A stretch of DNA of 64,000 bases, taken from Auricularia sp. M13. Its lineage: Eukaryota > Basidiomycota > Agaricomycetes > Auriculariales > Auriculariaceae. The position numbers were made by a program, and so were the translations under genes. This document shows, piece by piece, positions 10,701 through 18,758 of this stretch. Numbering within the stretch: the first letter of the stretch is position 1; each line of letters starts with the position of its first letter. Under the pieces are notes generated by a model. It did no database searches and was not told the DNA's origin. It saw nothing but the letters and a program-made list of their open reading frames with translations. The stretch covers positions 2,170,001 through 2,234,000 of the forward strand of contig CM073193.1 of NCBI GenBank assembly GCA_037042915.1, written 5' to 3'.

Positions 10701-10922
10701 TGGCTGCAGCGGGGCTGTGGCTGGGCGAGCTGGCGCCGCTCGGGGACGCGCGATGGTGGACGTGCGACCTCGACACGCTGCGCACCACCTCGGCCGGTGT
10801 GTTCCCCATGTGTTCGGGCTGCGGCGAGTCGAAGCCGGGACTGAGGAGGGCGGCTCATATGTTTTGGACAACGGCGCCACTCTCCAAGACACTAGCTGTA
10901 GGGTCAGTTTCACATGTTGCAA

Positions 10923-11357
10923 TCAAATGCATAGCGCAACGTACCCTGCAACAAGTTTAGATATAGATACAAAGTCCGTGTTATCGATAGAGACGGGTTT
11001 GCGGGAAGTTTGCGATTCGTGTTGGATGACGAGAACATTGCCGAACCAAGACAATGAACTTGAAGTCCGGAGCAGAGCAGAGTTAGGCACTGTGCTGCGT
11101 GTCTTGTAAAAAATGGTCAATGGGAGCTGTAGTAAACTGCCATCGACCGGGTTTGTTCTTGCGTCATAAGCTTCATAGTCAACGACGCGGACGTTGGGAT
11201 GCACAGCGCGTTCGCCGTCCATCCAAAGGTGGATTAAGAGATCGTCGACGCTCAGATTCTTGCTACACGTATAGTCCAGAGGAACTTGAACTTTGACAGC
11301 TTGAATCTCGTCCACACCGAACCATAAGGCCTGAATAATACCCGGGTAGGATTGGCG
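10923..11357 (-). CDS. Unknown protein, family B copy 3 (N-terminus unresolved)
   Basis: A minus-strand frame from an acceptor near 11358 reads YPGIIQALWFG, then DLLIHLWMDGERA, PLTIFYKTRS and the family core LSWFGNVLVIQH, ending KLVAG. It aligns along its length with copy 4 (12907-13584): YPDVVRGLWLG, DLAVHLWMGGGRA, PFTIFTYERR, LRWFGDVLVVKH. The upstream exon expected from copies 2 and 4 was not found, and the DNA there is used by the plus-strand gene at 11441. It may be a 5'-truncated copy. At the 3' end a GT donor after LVAG leads to an immediate stop, or the frame reads on to ALCI. Confidence 0.5.
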   Translation of the reverse strand, partial: RQSYPGIIQALWFGVDEIQAVKVQVPLDYTCSKNLSVDDLLIHLWMDGERAVHPNVRVVDYEAYDARTNPVDGSLLQLPLTIFYKTRSTVPNSALLRTSSSLSWFGNVLVIQHESQTSRKPVSIDNTDFVSISKLVAGYVALCI

Positions 11358-11440
11358 CTATGGGAATGAAAATGAGCTATCGTTGGCCGCAGGATCATGT
11401 GACATAGCTCACTTTGTTCTGTATTATTATCTCTGCAGAG

Positions 11441-11943
11441 ATGGACATGCCTTTCAAGCGTTCGGGGCTCGATACGTCTTGCATGGATCGTGTTGTAGTT
11501 CGTGTCAAGGCACTTCTGGTAAAATCCGGTCGGAGATACGACCCTTTGATACCTTCGCACATCGAAATCACTCAAGATTGTGAACGTGGCTCGCTAGCGA
11601 TGACCCAGCAAACCGACAAGCTCAGCGTGCAGCTCTCTAGTTCATACCTTCATGACCGCTATCGTTGGACCTACCGTGGACGTCGACTACGCATCGCTGC
11701 CTACTTTGAAGGTATGTATCATGATAACGGAGCCGGCTTACACGTTATTTACTGATAGATTTATAGCTCAAAATCGACTACCAGACCACAAATGACAGGC
11801 AAACCTGGTTTATGGATTTCCATGATCCCACGTGGAAGCAGACATCATTAATCGCTGCGCCTCCGCCGTGCCCTCCGTTGAGGTTTCTTGTCGATGAGTC
11901 AGGCTCAAATCCAGCTTCCTCGACCAGCCCGGCTCATAATTAA
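11441..11943 (+). CDS. Unknown protein (gene C), 3' end ambiguous
   Basis: An ATG at 11441 opens MDMPFKRSGLDTSCMDR and runs to a GTATGT donor at 11712. The matching acceptor is at 11767. In the frame that splicing gives, the protein ends soon after (NRLPDHK, about 11796). The other frame, one base off, stays open to 11943 with coding-like sequence (IDYQTTNDRQTWFMDFHD). Either the short end is right, or a one-base shift has occurred, as also seems to have happened in family A copy 3. The end overlaps the first exon of the next gene in the longer reading. No domain recognised. Confidence 0.35.
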
Positions 11944-12887
11944 TCTATTATATCACATTAGGTCACCCATTGTCTACGAGGACGAGCTCGAGGATCTTCC
12001 CGACTTCGACAATAATTTAGCACTGGCCGAGTTCATCTCACGTGCCGACACTCCCGAGGAGAGCAAGGTTGCATGTGCTCTATTTACGCGTCGAGTGCCA
12101 CGTGCTTTCCGACCCTTCGTACCGTCGTATCGCGAGTTCCAGGGCATACTTCATCTCTGCAACGCCTTCGTCGCTGGCTCATTCCTGGTTGCATTCTTAC
12201 TGAACAAGCAATGCGCCGGACTCGACTTGGATATTTTTGTGCCGTTAACACCCAATTGCTACGCTTTCAAAGTGTGTATCCATATCTCCTACATGCACAC
12301 AAGACTTATACCCACGCTTACAGCTGATGTTGGCTTTCTTTAAGCAAAAAGGATACAGCTTCCTACGACAAGGCGATTACCATAGTGAAATATCAGGCTC
12401 AGACGTGCGCCGCGTCTTCAAACTGCGACATCCGCGTTCTTTACTATGTGTCGACATCGTCGAGACGTCCTCTCGAAACGGCATTCACGTCCTGGATAGC
12501 TTTCACAGTTCGATTGTTTGCAACGGTCTATCATCACGGCATCTCTTGGTGATGTTTCACGAATGGACGGCCCAATGCAAGTCTCTGTCGGAAGCGACTA
12601 TAGCGCCAGGCATTCGAATCAAGTATGAAGAGCGCGGCATCGAATTCGTCCACAACAACACCAACTGGGGCAAACCTTGCGAAACCATGTGTCCGTCCCT
12701 ACTTCGCGGCGTTTACAGGTCAGGCACGTCTCTTCTCGTTCCTCTGGCGTCTCCCTGGTTGGATATGGAGTCGAAGGAATTTCCTATGTTGGAGCAATGG
12801 CGCTCGCGTGTTCAATGCACCAATGTCAAGTGCGGGAATTGTGCTCTCGTGAGCAATTTCCCCATTTTACACCACAACGTACATTAA
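11894..12887 (+). CDS. Family A copy 2: putative nucleotidyltransferase-fold protein (313 aa)
   Basis: Two exons, 11894-12271 and 12324-12887, are joined in phase 0 by a 52-nt GT-AG intron. The pattern FVAGSFLVAFLL...GLDLDIFVP...LCVDIVET keeps the Gly-Ser, Asp-x-Asp and third acidic positions of the polymerase-beta nucleotidyltransferase superfamily, though the Ser is followed by Phe rather than Thr. The C-terminal end keeps a CTNVKCGNC cluster and an internal CETMCPSL, matching the Cys-rich sites of copies 1 and 3. This copy is the most diverged of the three: the AVDAVHAHPNT stretch is not conserved. It is followed by a family B gene on the opposite strand, only 19 bp away tail to tail. Confidence 0.55.
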
Positions 12888-12906
12888 CACCACGATACAG
12901 CCTGGC

Positions 12907-13584
12907 CTATAAATACATAAAATACGCGTTGATTACATACGGTTCAATCGGACGCGATATTACTTGCGCTGGCGTATCTTGCCAGTGCGCAACAAGCTGT
13001 TGCAAAGTCAGCATTTGAGCCATATGCCCACCACGATTCACGTACTGCATGGCGATATCCATGAACAAGCACACATCTTCAGGCTCCATATGGACTGGCC
13101 GGCGGGACGTCCTCGATTGGTGTTTCACTACGAGTACGTCGCCGAACCAACGTAACGAACGGGAACTCTTCGTCAGCAGCAGCCGATTGACACGGGGAGG
13201 CCTGCGCTCATAAGTAAAGATCGTAAACGGGCACCCCAGATGCAAGCCCGTGAAAGGATTGACAAGGACAGTGTAGCTCTGAAAGTATACAGTCTTGGTG
13301 CCGACGAATGCCGCTCGACCACCACCCATCCAAAGATGAACAGCAAGGTCTTCGCATGAGTAAGGCTCCACGGCGCCATAGTCAATGGGTACAAGCGCAG
13401 TGTGCTCTGCTGCACACTGTCCGCCGAGCCAGAGACCTCGAACGACGTCTGGATAAGGGCGGAGCTGCAAGACGCGTCAGATCCGCCAGCCATCCATGCC
13501 GGGTATGCGCACGTGGTATTGCGCCGTCACTTCAGTCGTAATTTGAATATATGTCTCCTTGGTAGCAGCAGCGTTCGGTTGCAT
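12907..13584 (-). CDS. Unknown protein, family B copy 4 (about 209 aa)
   Basis: Exon 1 (13513-13584) encodes MQPNAAATKETYIQITTEVT. A 48-nt GT-AG intron leads to exon 2, which reads YPDVVRGLWLGGQC, LAVHLWMGGGRA, PFTIFTYERR and the family core LRWFGDVLVVKH. Near the 3' end a 45-nt stretch (12997-13041) has good GT and AG borders and is a multiple of three, so it can be spliced out or read through. The gene lies head to head with family A copy 3 (start 13859), 274 bp apart. No known domain was seen. Confidence 0.55.
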
Positions 13585-13858
13585 GGTGAAAGAGCGAGTC
13601 GAAAGAACGTCGGCAAAGCACTTCAGCGACGCCGCCAGCCCGTGCGGCCCTAACCGAAACACGGTCCACGCCTTCCGCTGCTTGGACTATAAAGCAAGAC
13701 AATGGGGGCGAACGCACCGCGACCGTGTGCCCCTTTCTATGTGCCGTTCCAGCCACGAATCAAGACAGAACCGGCGGTGTACGTGGTTCATCGAGTAACG
13801 TCGCATGACGTTTTACTTACTGTATCCTTCGCGCACGCCAACAGCACCTTGTTGCATC

Positions 13859-14867
13859 ATGCAGAAGAGGTGCGTGACCGCTTCAGCTATTCGCTTCGAC
13901 CTTATTGTTTACCAGAATACGGCCAAACGAGGACGTCTTCCGAATGGTCGCAGAGAACGGCTCGTTCTTCGACCTCGCCGTCCTGGCCGGTTGTTGCAAG
14001 CCCGCGGCCCATGCTGTGTTTAAAGAACGACGCCAACGCGTCAACGACCTTGTCTCACCCTATGTGGACGGTCAGCTCGCGGCCTTCCGCACAGTACTTC
14101 ATAATAACCGCGCCGCTATCACTGGGTCAACTGCTCTTCGCGTCGTCGCCACCAATGCCAACTTCGTCCCAAGCGATCTCGACATTGCCGTTGCCTCTGG
14201 GATTAACGCCATCATGGGTATGATAATTAAATAATACATATCTCTCTCATTTGTATCCCAGGCTGTGATCACCTTCTTCAAGGACCTTGGCTACGTTCTT
14301 GTCCCCCGTGGTAGCAACGTCGACCGCGACTCGCTCCACGCTCAACTCTTCTCTTCCACCGAATGGCGTATCCGAGATATTAGCACCTTCGTGCGTCCCA
14401 GCGACAACCGCCGGGTCGAAATCATTCGGAGCGCGACTCCTTACGCGATTGACGCCGTCCTTGCGCATCCAAACACCCTCATGCAGAATTTCATTACAGG
14501 AACCATGATTGGGTGCTTTTTTCCTTGGCTTACGCTCCATGATCACGCCCTTGCGACTGACGCACAGGTACCAAACCGCATCGTTGCTCAACAACTGCTC
14601 AAGTACAAGAAGCGCGGATTCTACATTCACGCCGACAACTCCTTCATGGAGTCTGCCTGCGGCGCGCACTGCCCAACGTTACGGCATGATGCCCACGACA
14701 CCGCGGTCTGCATCGTGCGCTATTCATTCGAGGACGGCGAAGATATCGGGTCGACCGGACTTCCTCCAATAGCTGACAGAGAGGACTTCGTGCAGATGCG
14801 ACAGGCGCAAGAATTCCGCGCGACTAGTCACTGTGCTAATGTTTTCTGCGAATATTGTAACAGTTAG
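13859..14867 (+). CDS. Family A copy 3: putative nucleotidyltransferase-fold protein, possible 1-nt shift at a splice junction
   Basis: Exons 13859-13869 (only 11 nt) and 13916-14217 give MQKRIRPNEDVFRMVAENG, an F-box-like helix (FFDLAVLAGCCKP) and then AITGSTALRVVA...PSDLDIAVA. The third exon, 14262-14867, gives VITFFKDLGYVLV, RRVEIIRSATPYAIDAVLAH, CGAHCPTLRHDAH and the terminal CANVFCEYC. All three acidic positions of a nucleotidyltransferase fold and the Cys/His clusters are kept. The one problem is the second junction: the only usable donor (14218) leaves one extra base relative to the acceptor at 14261, whereas copies 1 and 2 splice in phase 0 at the same place. This copy is therefore either newly broken or affected by a one-base sequence error. 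Confidence 0.55.
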
Positions 14868-15500
14868 TATGGTCTATAAGTAGTATTTTGGACAACGCAC
14901 AATTCGATGCCACTGATAAAATCGGTGACAACCGATGATGCGTCCGAGCTCTTTCTCTCGCACCAGTCTCTCACTACCTCTGTCCGCCGCCTCGCCGCCC
15001 ACACAGCTTGTGAGCGCAGCCAGTCTGAGAAATCCGGCCGCCACGGTGTATCCTGTGAATCACTGAAGTCTGCGTATCCTGTGGATCGCAAGAGCAATGT
15101 TCATTGAGTTGGACTTGCTTCGATGGTCTCGCGTACTGTGCAGCGTCTTCACCACTGGGCACGAGAAAAAGGCTGAAGGCAAAGACGATAGTAACTAATG
15201 CATCGTTGCCCGCCGCGATACAAGATTTTTCCACCATCGGCGAGACGGGTTGAACAACGGTGAGCGTGAAATGATGACTATTGGTAGCACACTAAATGGA
15301 TACTCGTAGTGCACCAATGGGGTCAACGAACGCTGACTAAACAAGCATATCGGGGCGATTGGCAAGACGCAGACATGCTTTGCGACTCGGCTCGCTTTTG
15401 GAAGGAATAACTTTACGAAGTCCATCCATCGATCATGCATGACGATAGCTGACGACTCGTTCGAGGGACACCTCCAGCGCGTCCCCACACTCCGTCGGTG
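14868..15500. other. Spacer, no supported gene
   Basis: One 66-codon frame (14907-15107, starting MPLIKSVTTDDA) is present but has no homologue or splice context known to me. The remainder contains only short frames on both strands. It includes the 3' flank of family A copy 3. Confidence 0.35.
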
Positions 15501-16074
15501 ATGTACGCTACTTCACCGACCGCGCCCGTCTTTATTTCTAACATATTGAAACCGCTGAAGGAGAAGAACGGCGTCATCGCGGACAACCATATCCACCTGC
15601 TGCAGTATTGGCAGGACCTGCGCCAGGCATTTGCCAGCGTTCCACCGCCCGTGAAGCTACACCGTCGCCAACACGTGACACAGCCGATGAAGCGCGCAAA
15701 AACGACGTCGGGTCCGTCAGGTCCGTCGCCAGCGTCGTCATCCACCAGACGCTCAGCTCATTGGAGACAGACAAGTCCCCTGCACCCAGCATGGTCGTGG
15801 CGCCGTAAATGACCGACAGCTTACTGAGACGCGCGCTACTACAGGCCGGGCAAGGTCGACGCCGGCCTGGAGCAGCTTGGCGGCAAGCACATCGTGTTGC
15901 TCCAGCTGGGCGACGACCAGGATTCGGACGGCCCGCAGACGGGGTACAAGGCGTGCGAGCCGCTGGCGTGGCAAGCGCTCAGCGTCGAGAACGTCCGCGT
16001 CAGCGAGAAGAAAATGGAGCCCGTGACAAACGAGCACATCAACATTGCCAGCCACAACGCGGGTCGTTCGTAAT
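15501..16074 (+). pseudogene. Degraded GC-rich coding remnant, unidentified
   Basis: Three blocks in successive frames look like parts of one lost gene. They are SNILKPLKEKNGVIADNHIH (about 15540), then DVGSVRSVASVVIHQTLSSL (about 15710), then VDAGLEQLGGKHIVLLQLGD followed by KKMEPVTNEHINIASHNAG (15855-16060). The last block is weakly reminiscent of the flavodoxin-domain end of diflavin reductases, but I would not name it. Frame changes without splice sites indicate a pseudogene. Confidence 0.35.
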
Positions 16075-16322
16075 CAGCACGCTCGCGGCGTTCGAGCGCC
16101 GTCCACCTGCCCGGCCGCCTGTTCACGCCGCAGCGCCGGCGGCGTAGATATGTCTCGTTAATATTTTCATATTAACCCCTGGTCCAAGTTGAGGCGAATA
16201 CAAGACACAAACAAAAGGGGTAGGACGCAGCGCTATGACCATGCGAAGCTGTGACCACTCGTCCATATAAGCTGGTGCCGCGGCGCGGGATTGGTCTTGT
16301 GTCGGTATCTTCCCTGTTTCCA

Positions 16323-17869
16323 ATGGGCACGAAGCGTGTTCATCAGAGCACTGGCAGCAAAACACCTCGTGGTTCGAAGCGCAACAAGTGCGTATCGTCT
16401 CTTGCTTGATTTTACTGTTCAGCCTGCTCATCAAACTAGGCCACATGCACAGGAGGAAACTCCTGAGCCTGGTCCGACCGCAGACGTCCTTGCCGATGGC
16501 GCGCCTGGTGATAACGGCAACGAAACCACTAATACTACGGCCGACGCCGCCGACGGTGCCCCTGACGATGGCGACGAGCGCGACGTTGAAGACACTGTCG
16601 ATGGTGACAACAAGGGCAATGGCGACAATGCGAACGAAGACGCCAAATCCAACGTCTCCGGACATTCTGCTCATTCGCTCGCTGTCCGCGTAGCTAATGT
16701 ACGTTTCATTTCGTCCCATATGGCATCCGAAATTCATTTGCTATCTTGCAGGACACTTCTGCGGTCCATGATGGCGCGGTTGATGACAACAAGGACGATG
16801 AAGACGAGGAGGATCCCAAGGTATGTTTGTACGTAGTCGTACGTTGTCGGTACCTGATGTGATCTAGGGCGCGCCGCCCGACGTCGACAAGGCTGTCGCT
16901 ACCAAGGCCGCCGGATCGTCCAAAGCTGAGGCCAAAGCTCAGTCCAAGCTGCCTAACGTAAGACATTGCCCTTCCATCAGCCTACCAGTCGTGGCTCATG
17001 CCGTCCTCAGACCAAGATCTTGACGGGCAAGGATTGGGGCTACACCAACAAGGTCAACAAGTGCGTAACGTTCTGTCTGGCTGTGCATCACGTATACTCA
17101 TTGTCCTCAGTCGCGTGACCACTGCGCGCGACCTGGCTAGCCCGCAGACCGATACCTTTGCACTCGCGAAGGTGCCAGCAAACATTACCTGGATCCAAGT
17201 GGACGACCCCGATAAACCTCGCTACTACACCCTCGCTCGCCGCGGTTCCAAGAAACCGTTGAAAGTGTGGGCCGTCGGCAACGTCACAAGGTCGTACTTC
17301 TTCGATGCGCAGGGCAACGCACCTTACTCGGTATCTATCAACGTCAACATGATCGACGAGAGCGACAACGCAGTCGGCACTAACTTGCTGGTGCGCAATT
17401 CGGTGCCTCGCGTCGGTGAGTAGCTGCGCTTTCCCGCGTCTCTATACATACATATGAACATGCGCAGCTCCCGACTCGTCCTACAACGACCTCAAGTTCC
17501 GCAAGTGGACCGCCGTGCGCCACCCGGGCGATACAATGATGACGGTGAGTTATCTTTGGCTTGACTTCTTCACGCATTGACGCGCGTACACAGAACGAAC
17601 CATTCACTGAGGTTTACGACGCTACGCATGGACTCAAGCTCCCGCGCACCAAGATGAATCAGTATCCAGTCGAGATGCTCAAGAAGGGCGACCTTGTTCT
17701 CATCGAAGCGACGGTGCAGCGCTATCATAACAAGAACGGCAACAAGGTCGATTACGCCAAGTGGACGGCTTTCTACTCCCTCGAGTTCATCGCGCTGCTC
17801 AGCGACTCGCCTGCGCCTACTACCCTCGCTGCCAAGATCTGCGACGCTGATCTTGAGATCGCCTTTTGA
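16323..17869 (+). CDS. Unknown 396-aa protein with acidic N-terminus (gene G)
   Basis: Eight exons (16323-16387, 16440-16698, 16752-16820, 16868-16957, 17011-17060, 17111-17415, 17468-17544, 17594-17869) sum to 397 codons, and all seven introns are GT-AG. The start MGTKRVHQSTGSKTPRGSKR is basic. Residues of about 25-135 are acidic and Asn/Asp-rich, then a Lys/Ala patch, then a folded-looking C-terminal 230 residues (ILTGKDWGYTNK, WIQVDDPDKPRYYTLARRGS, RKWTAVRHPGDTMMT). It ends with a beta-rich segment KKGDLVLIEATVQR...FYSLEFIALL that resembles the end of gene E. A basic head plus acidic linker would fit a nuclear or nucleic-acid-associated protein, but that is inference. No named family recognised. 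Confidence 0.7.
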
Positions 17870-18273
17870 TTGCAGACGTCTTATTCATTCTTACTACGCT
17901 CGCACAACGACCAAACCCCATTCTCATCTTCGCCTTCATTACTCCGTTGTGCACATTTGATTGTATGCTCGTGTAACACTAGTGTCCAGGCATGCGCCTG
18001 TCGACGTGCTCGATAAATGTACCGACCTGTATATTTTGCTCAGCTACATGTCTGCCTCTCTTCTACGGTTGCCGCCAAATTTTGTGGGAACAACAAAGAT
18101 CTCTGATACGCCGTGCTTATGCATTCACAGTCAGCCAGGGTTCAGGACTACCGCGTGACGAGCGCGGGACTTATAAGTATAAAGAGTCAGCTTTAACGTT
18201 CCTGGAAAGGAAAGCTACAAACCCAAAAAAGGAGATTGCCTCCGCGTTTGACAGCTAACGGGGAATATGGTAA
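17870..18273. other. Spacer, 3' flank of gene G
   Basis: No frame with homology or splice structure was seen on either strand. The missing 3' exons of the chitin-deacetylase-like fragment at 18274 would have to lie here on the minus strand, and they do not. Confidence 0.4.
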
Positions 18274-18543
18274 CTATACGAGTCTATCGCTGAGCAGTGC
18301 ATGAGCATGAATGATATAAGTAGGAATGCAAGTCCAGGCCTCGGCGCACACGAGCTCGGAAGTATGAATGTCTGGACCATCGTCGAAAGTCAGCGCGGCC
18401 GTTCCTTTCCTGACGCAGGACGTTATGAGCGAACCCGCGGGCAGCTGGTGGCCCGTTGGTATTCGTTGGGGACCATTGACACGGGCGAACACACATCGAC
18501 TGCACGAAAGTAGAACGACGATAGCCCAAAGCTTGTTGAGCAT
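18274..18543 (-). pseudogene. Truncated chitin/polysaccharide deacetylase (CE4) fragment with signal peptide
   Basis: The minus-strand frame begins MLNKLWAIVVLLSCSRCVFA, a clear secretion signal. It then reaches GSLITSCVRKGTAALTFDDG, which contains TFDDG, the first catalytic and metal-binding motif of carbohydrate esterase family 4 (NodB domain). Homology stops about eight residues after the motif, and the remaining HxxxH and RxPY-type motifs are absent downstream. A GT follows closely (18352 region), so an exon border may have been the breakpoint. CE4 enzymes remove acetyl groups from cell-wall chitin. This piece cannot do so and is called a 3'-truncated gene remnant. Confidence 0.65.
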
Positions 18544-18758
18544 GTCACATGTGCAAGGTCTACTCGCACAAACAGAGCCATGCTCCGACGCGGTCACGGT
18601 CAGACTTGCTCGCAACTTGAACATGACTTTCACGATGCTTCGAAGCAATTCAGCTTGCGCGATATTTCATATTACCTTTTGCGACAACAGTTAGCGAATG
18701 ATTGGGAATAATAATGGAGAACGCTATGGACAAAGGGAATGGGGGCTGCACAGACCAC

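Noticed and set aside
10158-10922. 254-codon minus-strand frame
   Set aside because: Ser/Pro/Arg-rich, several overlapping frames of the same kind on both strands; typical of GC-rich non-coding or decayed DNA.
13702-13805. Short frame starting MGANAPRPCAPFY as first exon of family A copy 3
   Set aside because: I found no splice combination that joins it in frame to the NTase-like exons; a start at 13859 does join.
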